A stretch of DNA of 64,000 nt, taken from Botrimarina colliarenosi (GTDB lineage Bacteria > Planctomycetota > Planctomycetia > Pirellulales > Lacipirellulaceae). This document shows, in pieces, positions 10,201-25,200 of the stretch. Below the pieces are notes generated by a model. That model did no database searches, was not told the DNA's origin, and was given only the letters and a program-made list of their open reading frames with translations. Every line of letters begins with the position of its first letter. Position 1 is the stretch's first letter. Location of the stretch: positions 510,388 through 574,387 of the forward strand of contig NZ_SJPR01000001.1 of assembly GCF_007859955.1 (NCBI RefSeq), written 5' to 3'. The position numbers and the translations under genes are program-made.

Positions 10201-13200
10201 GATTAAGTTTCTCGTCGAGTCATCGGTAAACGCCTCTCCGGCGCCGTCGACAGAGATGGTTGTTAGTGCGGCGCCGGCGGAGTTCGTATTGCCGGCGAAG
10301 AGTGTTTTCACTGCGGTGACGACTTGGCCATCGGTGTAGATCGCCGCCCCGGCGGCCGCCCGGTTATGTACGAGTGTGGCGTTGACAAGCGTCAGTATAT
10401 TCGCGCCCGCCGTGGGGTCGCTCGTGAAAATGGCTCCCCCTTCGTTGGCGCGATTGTTGGAGAAAGTGCTGTTGATGACCTCGACGACGGATTCTCCTTC
10501 CTGCCAGAGGCCACCGCCTTCTAAGACGGTGCTCGCCACTCCATTGCTGATGAAGGCGCTCCGGTTGATAGAGACCTCGCCGCTGTAGACGGCGAGGCCG
10601 GCGCCTTTCTGCGCCTCGTTCTGATTGACGGCGCTCCGGATGATTGTGGCTTCGATCCCCGCGAAAGAGACTCCGCCGCCATGGCCGTATGTCGCCGTGT
10701 TACTTTGAATGACGCTGTCGCGGATCGTCAGTTGTTCGCCGACGAAGGCCACACCGCCGCCATCGCCGGTTGTTGCCGTGCTGCCGGTGATTTCGACGCC
10801 GGAGAGCGTGAGATTGCCGGCTGAGTAGATGGCGCCGCCGCTGTCGGCCTGACCGTCTTCAAGAATCAGGTTCTTGAGCGTCGCGTTGACATCCTCGACG
10901 ACAAAGAACAGTCGCGTGCTGCTGTTTCCATCGATTGTCAACTTGCCCGCACTGACCTCGCCATCGATGGTCACGGCGGTGTCGATCGTGTATTGGGCAG
11001 TTGGCGAGAGGCTCGTGAGGTTGTCGGCAAAGGCGATCACATCCGCCTTTGAATCCGTCTTGGCCCACAACAACGCCTCTTCAAGCGTCAGGCCGCCCAC
11101 TCCGACCACCAACTTTTCTTCCGTGAGTTGCGACGCCTTGTCAGACGGCGTGTAAACGTAGGCGCCATTCGTGCTCAGGACGTCGTCGAGCTCGTCGCCT
11201 TTAACAAGGTCGAGCGTCACAGCATGGGCGCTGCCGGCGCTCGTGATCGTCTGCTTTCCGTCGTACCCCAGAACGATCGTAGCGGGGTCCCCGGCCCAGT
11301 CGGTGAGCAGTAGCTGGTCGACCCCACCCGCGTCCGCCAGGACGAGGTCTGCGTCGTTATGATCCGACAAGTAGTACCTATCGGCGCCCAAGCCGCCATT
11401 GACCGTCACCGACCCCGCGCCAATGAAAATCGAGTCGTCGCCGGCGCCTGTTGAGATATCGTACAAAACGTTGGCGTTCAGCCCGACGTTCACAAGGCCG
11501 CGAAGGTCAATGGCGTCGTTGGTGGACCCCGTGACGATGGCGATCTTCAACACGTCCGATACTTTGACCGTAGTGAGTTCGTCGTTCACCACGAAGTAAT
11601 CGACGCCGCCGTACGACGCCACCGACAACTCAACCCGCGGAGTCTTGCTCGACCCGTTGCGAACCTCAAAGCGATCCCCATTGAGGCTCCACTCCACCGC
11701 CTCGAGTTGGCTGAGTCGGTACCTCTGCGCCACGACCTGTGCGCCGGTGCTCGCTGTCAGGTCGAACTTGCCCGACTTGCTTGCGGCCAGCTCGGGGTCG
11801 CTCCACGAACCGGACACGGCTTGCGTGAACGTGTTCTCCGTGGCGCCACCTTCCTCAATCCATCGGGTGGTCAGCAGCGACGAGCCGGCAACGCCGACGA
11901 CTTGCTTGATCCAGGCCAAGCCGAGGCGTCCGTAGCGGTCGGCGGCAAGACTAAAGCCGCTGATGCGTTCTCCCGTTGTAATTCCCAGAGTGCTTGACGC
12001 ATCCGCGACGTCGATATCCTCGACTCCGGACATCCAGACGCCGTTCGCGCGTCGGCTTATGCGTACACGATCACTTCCCCCGCTGTCGGGGCCTTCTGCC
12101 GTGGACAGGTTGCTCCATTCGGCAGTCTCTCGCCAGCCCACGACGGGCTCTCCACTCGGGCCGATCGCGAGTTGGATGTCACTAACGGCCCAGTCATCGA
12201 GGGAGTCGCCGTACGGCGGAACGGATGGCGTGGCGATGAGTAAAGTCGCGTTCCCCCAAGAAATAGACGACAGATCGTAGTCAGCGGCATACAACCGACC
12301 TTCGGTAACCGATTCTTCTAGCCACGCCAGGTGAATCGTCAGACCGTCGCTCGAGACGGTCGAGACAACGCCGCCTTGCGTGCCACCGGCAAGATTGACG
12401 GGAACGACGCTCGGCGCGAGCAGCTGCATCAAGTCACCCGAGCCACTCAGCGCGTACCGCCCGAGATAAGCGGAGCCCGAGGAAACCCATGTCACGATGA
12501 ACGAATCGTCGTTGGCGATGAACGACAGAGAGCTTAGTCCGTCGGAGGCGACCGACTCCGCTCCGGTCACCGCTACCGCGTTTCCGGCAGCGACGAGCTG
12601 CTCACCGATCAGATTGAAGCGTCTGGCGTACAGGCACGCGCCAGTACCGCTTGTCTGTTCCCAGACCACGAGGAAGCTGCCGTCTTCCCCCGCGACGACC
12701 CGGGGGTTTGACGCTGTCACGTCGTCGGCGACAACGACAATCCCAGAGAGCAACGAGCCATCGGCCGCCACCCTCCTACCCCGGAGCCCCCCCGCCTCTT
12801 GCCAGACATGCAAGCCAATGCCACGGGCGTCAATCGCCACCGCCGGCGATCCGCCGTCGCGAGCGGCAGTGGTCAACGTTTGGACGGGCCCCACTTGTGG
12901 CGTGACGGCGACGTCGATGGCGCCCGTTGCGATGCTGAGGTCTTCGCCGTCAGCAAGCGCCTCGTCGACCAGACTCAGCGACCCGACAACGTCCTCGACG
13001 CTGACGACTTTCCCCGCCTTGCCGGCGGTCTGATCCCAGACTCGGAAGAAGACAACGTCCTCGACTGAGCCCGTGAAGTCGTCCTGCTTATTGAATCTTA
13101 CAAGCGCGGCGCCCGGCAGAAGGAAGGCCTTGCCGGACAGGAGGTAGGGAACGGACCGCCAAGTCAACCCGTTGTTCAAGCTGTATTCGACCGAGCTGTT

Positions 13201-16200
13201 CGGAGTCGAGCCGAGTTCGACGCGCACAATCGCCATGCCTATTTCGTTCTTCGGACCGACATCCTCGTCCGAAGCTCCGGCAAGGAGCGAGGAGACCGCT
13301 ACGCCTGGGTTCGTAGCAGGCGTCACGTCGCTCGCTAGCGAGATCGGCGGCGCCGGTCTGTCCAGCGTCGGCAGGTCGTTGACATTGATGACGCTGATCA
13401 GCGGGAGCACCAACGGGTCGGATTCGCCGTTCGCGCCTCGCGACGGGTCGGTGATGGTCAGGCTGACCTCTAGCGTCGCCGAATCATTGACATCGGAGTA
13501 GAGCGACTCGAAATCGACGACCGCTCCGGGCTTAATCCACAGCTCGCGGGTCAAACGCCCCTGCGCGTCGGTCGGGATGAAGAAGAGGTCGCTATTCGCG
13601 CCGCCAATCACGGCTGACCACGGCGAACTCGCGAGGTTTGTCAGCCTCAAGCCCGCGACCTTCATCCCGTCCGGTTGCGGGCCTTCGACGATACTCGGGA
13701 CGACATTCGTCGCTTCAACGAGCGGCGGAGAGAGCGGATCGATCAGAGCCCCCGTCTCGTGGGCGCCGATGTCGATTGCGTCGCCAACTAAACGGTCGTA
13801 TCCGGAGCCTCGCTGGTCCGTCGTCGGCGAGGCGCCAAGGGTCGTCCGGCCCGCGTCGATCGCGATGCTCTTGTCGTTGACGGCGAAGTCGTCGCTGAGC
13901 TCGCCAACGAAGCGTATCTGTCCCAGGGCTACGCGGTCACCACCGGCGGTCACGTCGGGTTCGCCGTAGAAGTTGTCGGTGATCGTGATGATCACCTGAT
14001 CGGCGAGCACGGGCGTATCGAGCACATACGTCTCGGACAATCCCGCAACGCTCGGCGTCGTCTCCCGCGTCCATGTGATACAGGATCCAACCGGGTCACC
14101 ATCGCGCTTGAAATCGATCTTGAGGACCTTCGCTTCGTCGCCGTTCCGGAAGAGGCTGGTGATCGCCGACCAGATGACGATCTCAGATAGCTCGACCGAC
14201 CCCCCCAGGTCAAAATCGAAAGATGGTTCATCGTTGATCGCGCTGCCGCCAAAATTGCCGGGATCGTCGTCGAAGAAATCGCCCGAAGCGCCTCCAGCAG
14301 AAGTTGTCCGCCACGATTCGTGGCGAATCCTCTGTTTAAGGATCGCCTCATTGCTTCCGTAGGGCAGCGTCATCGGCGACGCATTGGCGGGAGGTCCTAC
14401 GCCGTTGATTGCTTCATTGAATCCAACGATCGGATCGGCTGTCATCTGACTCGCCTCTTCGCCGGCTTCAGACCCCTGGCCCGTGTAACCGATGGCGCCG
14501 CTGGGGACGTGAATCATTGCGAGGGTGGAAGTGCCTGAAACTAGCGGCGCATGCGTCGCGTTAGCGCCTCCATTGTCCGCTAGGAGATCAAGCCCTGGGT
14601 CCAGGACGCCTGCGAAATAATATGGATCCGTCGATAAACTGACTCCATCCATGTAGTAGTACCCGGCGCCGATAGCGTAGCCGCCGATGAGATTGCCCCA
14701 TTGATCGGCCTCCGGAACGCCTCCTTGGTCCCACGGCAGATTCTGGCCGGGCACGTCGGGGTTTACATACCGACCTTGAACATATCCAAATGACCGGTTA
14801 GGGGATGCCGGTCCATTTGCCGAATACCATGACGAGTACAGCGAGTAGTTGTTCCCTATCAAAGAATGATCGATCTGAAGCATGTCTCTTATTAGAGGTT
14901 CAATGCTCGTGTCGTTCGGGTCGGAGGAACTGGGCAAATATCCAAAGTAAATGTCTGAGGAGCCGGTGGTCGAGTTTTTCGCAGTCTTGGCATTGCTTGA
15001 GTCTGTCGAATCATCTAAGTGCTCGAAAGTGCTGTAGCTATAATTCGACGCGACGATGGAATGGTCGATCGTTAGCTTGCCGTGGTAGTCTTCGACCGAG
15101 GCGGGACCGCCGTCGGGGAAGTAAATGCCCGCCCCTACGTTCGCGGAATCTCCGGAAACCTGGTAGCTTCCATGGACGCGGTTCTCGACCACGGTCGAGT
15201 GTTCCAACGTGAGCGCGGCTTTACCATCGGCAGCGATGCCGGCGCCTTTTGGCGAGTCATAGAGGTTGTACCCCTCCGTCCGTAGGATCCGCACCTTCGC
15301 GTCATTGTTGGAGATCGTTGAGTTTCTCACCGCTAGATAGGCGCTCGAAGCGAGATCGAACTGATCCTTGGAACCGTGGAGGTACACACCGGCGCCGTAG
15401 TGAGACTCATTGAAGGAGATCTCCGAGTTGCTAATGACAACCGAAGAACCGTCGATGAAGAGCCCGCCTCCCGAAGCGCCCTTCAATTCGTCAAGTAGCG
15501 ACGGCGAGTACGATTCCAGGCTCTCGCCGCCACTGTAGAGGTACGGTTCGTCAGAAGCTAATGCAATGTTGTTAGTGATGACGCTGCCGTCGATAACGGC
15601 CACACTTTCAACAATAGATACCCCCCCGCCGCGTGGATCAATCGAAGGAATGTTTTCCCGCAAATTGGAGTCATTGGAAGTATCTTTGGAAACATCGATT
15701 GTATTCTGATTCCAAAGATCTAGAGATAATACGCGGCGCGTTAAGTTTTCAAAGATGGCGCTCGAATTTATATCGAGACTGCCACCTTCGACATGAATGC
15801 CCCCTCCTGAAATGTTGGCGCTGTTGTTGGATACAGTGCTGGAGTCGAGGGACAGAGAGCCGCCTTGTGAAAAAATACCACCGCCACTCGGGGCAAGGGT
15901 TTCGGGAAAAGCCAAAGAAAGACCTAATCCACCTTGGACAGCTTCAGTGGGATTTCCGACGTGAGTGTTCTCCGGACGGGTGTACAAGTTATGCGCGCTG
16001 TTCCCGACAATCTCGCTGTTGTATATGGTGAGGGTTTCAGTTGACCTTATGGCGCCGCCAGAACCGTGGACGAAACCGCCCGTCAGGACGAGATTGCTGA
16101 TCTCAACCATCAACAGATCGTCGGTCTCGTCGTCGATGTTAAAGAGCCGGCTCCCCAGCACATTCCTGGTTCCCGGCAATGTCAAGGAGTGGCTCGAATT

Positions 16201-19200
16201 CGGCTGCGCGAAGGCATTGACGGGGCCGGGCAGTTCAGCGCCCGGCGGATTGGCGATTTCAGGCAGCGGCACGTAACTCTTCGACGCGTCGATAGTAAGG
16301 CGACCCCCGCCGATTGCGGCGATGTCGAGATCGTCGGTGATCCGCAACTCGCCACGCTCGAGGAAGACCACGCCGTCCCCCAAGGAACTCGGCACGGCGA
16401 TCTTCTGCTTGCCGTCGAGTAGATTGGAGAGCAGGATCGCTTCGCGGAGCGACAGATGCCCTGGGCTGAGATCGAGGTCGATCACCGTGTCGTCCACGTC
16501 TGAGACGACAAGGTCGTAGCCTGAAATGTCAGCGCTCGTAACGCCCAGGGCGGCAAGCATGCCCGAATCCGGCAGTGAAGGCAGGTGGGTGTACACCGTT
16601 GGGAGTTCGAAGGCGCCGATGTCGATCTGCCCCACTTTCCGGTCGAACGGGTAACTCTGCGGGTCGTTTTGGCGGTGGCCCCGCTGATCGGTCAGGCGTT
16701 TGCCGCCAAACCTAACTTCCCCCAAGGCGACCTGCTGGTCGCGCTGAAGACTCGGGAAGCCAATCCTGACGGTATCGGCCTCCACATAATTGCCATCCGC
16801 CAGCAACAGCGTGATGCCTGTCCCATAGCCCGCTCCGTTATTCGTCCAGTCGACCAACTCCGCCGGCAGGTAAGTCCAGCTGCCGCCACCGTCGTTGGAA
16901 TACGAAATCTGGATCGTCTCCGGCAGCGTCGAGTTTACCGTCCCCGTCGTGACGGACCACAAGACGACTCGCTCCAATTCTCGGACTTCGTTGAAACCGA
17001 AAGTAAGCACCGGAGCGACATTGGGCCAATCGGTTTCGGAGTTGGGGTCGTGGCTAATCCACTTCGCCCCGTTGTAGTCGGTTGGAAGCGTGCCCCCTAT
17101 GAGCGGGTAGACGATCGAGTCGATGTCGCGAAGTGTCGGTGACTCGGTGATCAGATTGAATGCCGGAGAACTGTCGTAGCGGAAGGTCGACGAACTCGCG
17201 GTGACAGGGCGGATCAGTTCATCGTCACTGCTGTCGTAGGGGGAGTTCCAGAACCCCGCGTTATAGGCGGGGCTGGCGGGCGTTCGGATCGCGTGTAGCT
17301 CCGAGGGTCCCCCGTAGTCGCCGAGTGGCGTCAATTGCGGGTCTGCCCCAATAATGTTCTCATTGAAGTCTGGTTCCTGTGGGTCCTGAATCGGCAGCAG
17401 GGGGTCGGCGCCATCGGGATCTACACCAACTCCGATGATATTGTTTCGACTCAGTGTTGACAGTGAGTGAAATGTTGCCGGCAAGATTCCGGTGTCAAGA
17501 TATGTCTCTTTGTTCGGCGCAGAGAACCAAACGTCTGCGGTATTGGCGCTATTGACGGCAAAGATTCCAACCCTGCCGTCTGGGTTGACATATCTGTGAT
17601 TCTTCACCCATGTGTGCGCGTATCCCTCTTCCGCGTTTAGTTCCTGAAAGAGTGGAAGGTCCCAGGCCACGTTACCAGCGACGATCGAATTCACAAAGGT
17701 CGCGGCGTTGTCGTTGTACGGCACAAACACCGCTTCTTTTATATTATCGAGCCAGCCGCCTACAACGAAGACGCCTCCACCCTGGTAACCCGCTTCGTTG
17801 TCGGTAACCGTCGTGTTAATTAGTTCGATCTGATCGGTGTTGGCGACGAAAATGCCGCCGCCCGCGATGCCGGCTTGGTTCCCTGATATCGTCGAGTTCT
17901 CGATGCGTAGCCGATGCAGCGAATTAGCGAGGATACCGCCTCCGTACCCACCATCATACGACAAATCGTTGAATAGGTCGGTTCCTTCTTCGGCAAGCAA
18001 TCTCAGATCGGTTACGGGTTGTCCATCCCTCGCGTCTCCCATTTGCCGATTATCGGAGATTGTGCTCCTGGAGATGAAGACATCCAGGGGGCCCGACAAA
18101 CGAAGGCCGGCACCCCCTGCAGCGCCTACGGCGTTTACACCAGCGCCATAATAAGTGCGGTTATTCGAGATTGTCGATCCGTCAATCGTGACCTGAAACG
18201 GCAGGACTTCACGCACGCTAAAGTGCACGGGCTTGTCTTGTTCAGGAGGCAATTCGTCGTAGTCTTCGTCCGGCTCTTCAGGTTCGGGTGTGACACTAGT
18301 TGGTACGAGTACAGCTAACGCGCTACCTCCGTCTACACCGCGTATGACACTGTCTCGAATCAGTATTGATCCAGGGAAAGCGAACGGAAATACGGGCGTT
18401 TCCGTAAAGCTCGCGGCGGCTCTTATCGCGTTGTCGCCCTGAATATTGAAAATCGTGCTCTGGATGAGTTCCAGTTTGCCCCATAGATCGACGTCGATCA
18501 CGGGCCCGCGGAGGCCTTGGAAAACGGAATCGGTGATCGTTAGCTGGCTCGCCTTCGCCAGGACTGCGGTGCTTCCGGAGCCCACGTCAAGTCCTTCTGG
18601 CGGCAGAAAGCGGCTGTCGTCGATGACCACGTCCGACCACAATACGGCTACGGCGGCGCCGGCCGTCGATGCGTGGTGAACTGTCAGATTCTGCACGGAC
18701 ACGTTGGAGCCCAGCACCACGAACGAGCCAGACGGGTACTCGATTAACTCGCCCGGGTTATCTGGGTCCTCTCGCGCCTCGATGACCATCGCCCCGATCG
18801 AGTCGATCATCGTGACGTTGGTGATGGAAACCGTGTTCTTCCTGTCGAGGCCCACCAGCAACGATGTGGCGCCGGAGAGGTCGAAATCCTCCCCAGCGTT
18901 GATGTCGAAGCTGCCGCTGCCTTCTCGTGCGCCTTCCTGATTGAGCGTGCCGTAGATCGGCAGCCATTCCGTGGCGAAGTCGCCGTCGTCTACGATCCGG
19001 ATCTTGAAAGAGGGCGGTGTAGTTGAGCCGTCGTGCTGGAACTTGATGAGTGGATATTGCTCCGGGAGAAATGAAAGAAGGGGGGTACGCTCTTCTTCTG
19101 GAATCTCATATTGGGGGTCGGACAGGTAGAAGTACCCACCCGTCACCTCCGACACCTCGTACCGCGCGATATCGCCACGCCCAATGCTTGAGGGAAGTTG

Positions 19201-22200
19201 TGTATGATCCGCCCAATTAAGAGTGTCGACGGCGATTCCACGGCTCGTGTCGAACACGGTGTTGTTGATCGTGACCGTGATCGGCCGACCACGCCTTTCG
19301 TTGGTCGTGTAGATGCCGCCCAGCCCGAGATTGATGTCGTTGGTCGGAACGCCGACCGCTACCCCTGATGCGACATCATCCATGTCGATGGGAGTGGTCT
19401 CGAAGCGGCTACCCTCAATGACGAGGTTGCCCATCGTGTAGATGTCGCCCGCAAATATTTCGCCCAAGGCTGAATAGGTATGCGGTGGATCATCAATCTC
19501 AGTTACGCCAGCATCCTCCAGGTAGCCCTGGAGTTGGTCTGAGTCCAAGGATTTTCCGACATTGAACGTGGCGTTGTTGACGAAGCGCGAATCAATAATC
19601 GTCAAATCGCCGGTCGAGTAAACGCCGCCGCCGCGCGCGGCAGTCTGGTACTCGCCGAAGATGGGCGCGAAGTTCATGGGGTCGTCACGGGGATAATCGA
19701 CGAACCCTGTGTTGCCGATGATCTCGTAACCCGCCGGCCGCGGCGCGGCGTTGTGACTGACTTCGACGTGATCGAGGGTCAGAGAGGCGCCGAGCGAGTA
19801 GATCGCTCCACCGTGGGTCCAGGTGTCGCCGCCGCTGAGCGTCAGACTCTTCAGAGTGACGTCGACGTCTCTGCCTTTGACGTAAAAGACCCGCCCGCCA
19901 TTTGCGTTGTACAACTGGTAACCCAGCTCTTCGCGGTCGGGGTCGTAGGCGCGGACGGTCAAGCCATTGTCGAGGCTGCTAGCGTCGATCGCCAGCGACT
20001 TGTCGATGACCAGATCGCTTTGCGATCCGAGCTCGATGACGCCGCCGTTGAGCCAGGGAGCGAAAGTGATCACTTGATTGCCCGACGCTTGTGCGATCGC
20101 TTCGCGGAGGGTCAGCTGACCGATCGACGGTTCGTCTGAGAGCGTGGTGACGACGATTGGCGCTTCCGCCTCAAGAGCGCCGATGTCGATGGCCTCGCCG
20201 AGCACGCGCGGGAACCCGACGCCACGTTGGTCGGTCGCGTCGCCGTAGTCGTACGCGGTGCTGCCGGCGTCGATGGCGATGCTTCCCGGCAGCAGGGCGT
20301 GCGTTCTCGTCGGCCCGCCGTTGTACGCAAGGTCAGCAACTCGCAACCCCTCCTTGGTGTATCCCTCTTGTGAGAAGAGATCGACGCTATTTGGAGAGTA
20401 GTCGGCAGTCGTACCGAGCAAGTTGTAGCTCGCAGAGAGCAACTGGCCGTAGTCGCCAACATACAGGTCGGTGCTTGACGTAGCATTGCCGTTTCCCACC
20501 ACAAGCGAATTGAGGAGGGATAATTCGCCGTAGTAATCCGCGTAAATGCCGAGACTATTCCCGATTATTGTTGTGTTCGAGACACTCACATTTCCAAGGA
20601 AGCTTGTCAGACCCGTCCATCCATTGCCGGAGATTGTCGAGTTAGATACGCTCCCGTAACCTTCGAAGAACAATCCATAGTGGTCGTTTTCGACGATGGC
20701 GCTCTTGCTCACAAAGGTGGCGCCTGTCGAGTGGATGCCAGCCCCATTTCCGGAGCTTTCGATGGACTCGATGTTGACGTAAGCGCTGCTCCCGACTTCG
20801 ATCGAATAGGAAGTGGCGCCGGTCAGCCTGACGCCCGTTAGCGTGGAGGCGCCGGATGACAGCATGAAGACGCCGTTGGCGCCGTTTCCGTCGATGGTGA
20901 GCAGGTCGGCGCCGGGGCCAGTGATCAAAAGGTTGCTGTTGACCGTCAGGGGGTCGGCGGCGCCGCCGTCGTGGTCCGCTAGCGTGATCGTCTGCGGCGT
21001 AGCGAAGACGACGGGGTCGAACTCGATCGTGTCGGCTCCTGGCGTCGCGTTTGCTAGCGCGATCGCCTGACGCAGGCTTAGATCGCCGGCTCCTACTCCG
21101 ATGTCCGACGCCGTCGTTACCACAATGGCGCCGTCGCCCTGATACTCGAACGCTCCAGTGTCGGCTGTGTCGAGACGCGCAAAGTCGCGTTGGTCCGCTA
21201 CCGCGCTGGTGGTGAATCCACTCTTGTCGATAGCGATGCTCCCTGCGGCCAGGGCGTGCGTCCGGGTCGGGCCACCGTAGTCCCCCAGGGACATCAACTT
21301 CACGTCGGACAATTCGTATGCCGAGTCGCTGAGGACTATATTCTCGGCGACTCCGTCGGTGAAGCTGCTGCCGTACTGGCCGCCGATGATGTTCCCGATG
21401 CCCCCGGCTGCCGTGACATACCCGGGGTCGAAGTCGATCCGCGCAGACGGAGTGGGTTGGGCGAGGTTGTTGTTGACGATCAGGCTGTTGTGGAAGGCGA
21501 CGGAGCCGCCATACCCACCCCAGACTCCGAGGTCCTGGTTCTCCGCGATGGTGACGTGCTGCAGCGTTACGTCTCCTTCGAAATTCCACACGCCGATGCC
21601 CGCATTCTTCGAGACCGTCGAGTTCATGATCAAGACGTAGGCGCCGTCAAGCACCCAGACACCGCTGCCGTTTTCGGCGATGACACTGCTGTCGAGGTAG
21701 AGCAATCCTCCGTTGGCTTCCACCCCCGCGTCGAGGTTGTCGGCCGCCTGAACTCCCTTGAGCGTTAAGTAACCGGAGCTCTCAATCCCGACATTCGCCC
21801 CCCGCACGGTGATCCCAGAGAGCTCCGTTAGCCCAATATTGCTTATAACAGAGCCGGCTCCGCTACCGTCGATGGTGAGCAGGTCGGCGCCGGGGCCAGT
21901 GATCACTACGTTGCTGGTGATCGTCAGGGGGTCGGCCCCGCCGACCCCGTCGTGGTCCGCCAGCGTGATCGTCTGCGGCGAGGCGAAGACGACCGGGTCG
22001 AAGACGATTGTGTCGTCGCCGGGCATCGCGTTCGCCAGCGCAATCGCTTGACGCAGGCTCAGCTCGCCGGAGCCTACGCCGATGTCCGACGCAGTAGTCA
22101 CAAGGATCGGACCTGCCTGGAACTCGAAGGAGCCAATATCGGCCGTGTATTCGAGGCTAAAATCGCCGTCTGCGGGTCGGAGGAAACCGCGTTGATCAGT

Positions 22201-25200
22201 CAACAGGTCGATTGATGCGCCGTTGTCGCCAGCGTCGATGGCGAGGCTGCTTGGATCGAGCGGGTGGACTGAGGTCGGCCCTCCGGCATGCGTCAAAGCG
22301 AGCAGGCCGACGGTCTCGGGCGTCTGGCCGAATGAGAACTCGGAGAGACCGCTCGCTTCTTGAGAAAGGTAGACCGTCCCTAGAAGGTTGTGCGATCCAC
22401 TTGCAGCGACTTCCTCCCCGCCGTTGATGTCGTAGGCGGTATTGCCCAGTATTAGCGAGTTGTTGATTGTGGCTGTGTAAGGTTCGTCCGCTGCCGGCGC
22501 GAATACGACGCCGCCATAGGCGTTGTTCGTAATGGTGACGTTGGTCAAGGAAGACGAGTGCGACTCAGCATGAAAAACCCCCCAATGGTCGTTCCCCGAG
22601 ATGGTCGTATTCTCAACGACGAGATTGGCGGTAATCGCCTGCACGCCATTACTGTTGCCCGAGATCGACGTGCTCCGGATGGTGACATCTCGGATGTTTC
22701 CGATTGGATAGTACGAGGTGTAGTCGTAGTGGGCATAGACGGCGCCGGGGCCGTAGTGGCCGGTCATCTCCAGGGAGGCTAGAGTCACTTCTCCGCCGTC
22801 GATGTAGACGCCGCTTCCTGAGTTGCTTGTCGAGACCCCCTCAATGGAGACGATGCCTTCATGGATCTGGAAGATCGCCGAGGCGCCATCGCCATCCAGA
22901 TTGAGAAGATCAGCGCCGGGACCCACGATCACGACATCGCTGTCGATCAATAGCGCGTCCTCGTCCCCATCGCTGTCCTGATCCTGCAGCGTGATCGTCT
23001 GCGGCGTGCTAAAGACGCCTGGGTCGAACACGATCGTGTCGTTGCCCGGCGTGGCTGTCGCCAAGGCGATTGCCTGACGCAGGCTCATCTCGCCAGAGCC
23101 CACGGTGCCGTCCGACGTCGTGTTCACCACGATCGGTCCGTCGCCTTGGTACTCAAACGCCCCGATGTCGATTACTGGGGTCACATCCACCGTTGGGTCG
23201 CCATCGACGGGTCGCGAAAACCCTCGCTGATCTAACGCTAGAGTCGAGGTGCTGTTCCCCTTGTCGATCGCCGGGCTGCTCGGCAGAAGGGCGTGCGTCT
23301 TGGTGATCCCGCCGTAGTAATCGAGCGGCATTAGGCCGGCGTCCTGCCCCGACAGCAGCTCGATGTTCCCAACCCCGACGTTGGGGTCGAAGTGGTCGTT
23401 GCCGTAGCCGACCATCGTGTAGGAAGCCGAGAACGCCGGGGCCACCTTGCTGCCGCTGAGGTACAAGTCGGGAGTCGATCCGGAGCCGGTTAGGTTGCCC
23501 GCCAGGATGGTGTTATTGACGATGAGGTGGGACCCCGAACTCTTCTTGTAGAGAGCGCCACCCGCCCCGCTCGAAACGTTGCCGGTGACCGTGACGCTAT
23601 CGATATCCACGTCGATCGGGTCGCCATAGACCGTGATGCCAGCGCCGGCGGGAGCATGGTTGGCGGAGAAGGTGCTGTTCAGCACCTCGACCGTTCCCCG
23701 CCCCGCCCCCGTGTTGAACTGGGTGATCTGCAAGCCGCCGCCGTAGTTGGTTGCGGTGTTGTCCTCGAAGGTGCCCCCTTCGATCCGGACCGTGTTCGCC
23801 ACGGTCGAGGCATTCGAAGCTGTATAGACCATCAGCCCGCCGCCGGAGAACGCCGTGTTGCCCTCGAACGTGCTGTTGACGACGGTCGCGTCGCCATTCA
23901 CAACGTAAGCTCCACCTCCATGGCCGTATGAGAAGTTGTCTAGCAGCTTTACTTCCTTGAGGTTGAGCTGATTGCCGTCGGAGCTGATTCCGGCTCCGTT
24001 GGAGCCCGTTTTACCGCACTCGATGGTCAGGTTCTGGAACGCGACTTCGTGGCCGCCTCCCGCCTCGATCAAGAACACCCGCGTTAAGTCGCTCCCGCTA
24101 ATCGCTAGGCCGGGTGCGTCGGACCCATCGATAATCACGTCGCTCGCGACCTGCAGCTGGGTCGGGCTCTCTCCGCTTTCTAGGCCGTCGCCGTCCACGT
24201 CGCCCAGCACGATCGTCTGACCGGCGAGTGAGGTAGCAAAATAAATTGTGACTTGTTTTGGTCCAATCTTATTCGCTGCCGCCGCTAGGGCTTCACGCAA
24301 GGAGAGCAGGCCATCGAGGCCGTCGATGACGTCCTTGGCCGTATCGACGACGAGCGGAGCGACGTACTCCACTGCGCCGATGTCAACCGCGTTGGCGCTA
24401 ATCACTAACGGCTGGTCTTCGCCGCGGTTGAACCCGCGTTGATCGGTCGTGAGTCCCGTCGCGAGAGAATAATCGCCGGCGTCGATCAGCGGACTCCCTG
24501 GGAGAGGCGCCATCGTACGGGTCGGTCCACCATAGTTTCCTAGTGGAGCGAGTTGTGGATCTGTGCCGCCGGAGTAATTGTGATTAGGTGCGTTGGTGAC
24601 GACGCTTCCGAAGTGATCCATCCAAGTATTGCGACTATTGTTGGCGTAGACCGTATTCACAATGCTCAGCGTGCGCCCATCGCCGGAGCTCGCTCCGGAA
24701 AGCATAATCCCGCCTGAAGCTCCAACTGGTCTGGCAGTGTTATTGACGATTGTTGAGTTTTCTACATCGACCGAAGTCGTGCGGTAGGCATCGACGGCAC
24801 CGCCGTAGTGATAAGACTCGTTGCCGACGAAGGTGCTGTTGACAATTCTCAGGTCGCTGCCGAAGTGGGCCTGGATCGCTCCGCCGGTTCCGCTCGTGCG
24901 GTTGTTTTCAAACGTGCTGCCATCGATCAGCGCACCCAAAGGGCCGTCTATTCTGACGGCTCCACCATAAGATGTAGCTGTGTTATTTATGAACTCGCTG
25001 TCGCGAATGGTAATTAATCCACTTTCTGAATAAATCGCACCGCCAACAGAACCAGCGGCATTGTCCTCAAACAACACTCGCTCAACGGTGAGCCCCCCCT
25101 GACTGTAGATCGCACCTCCCGACCATGTGGTGGTCACTCCCGCCATGCGTAGATCGCTGAACTCAACGTCAATGCCGTTGTTATTAACCCGGAAAAGTCT

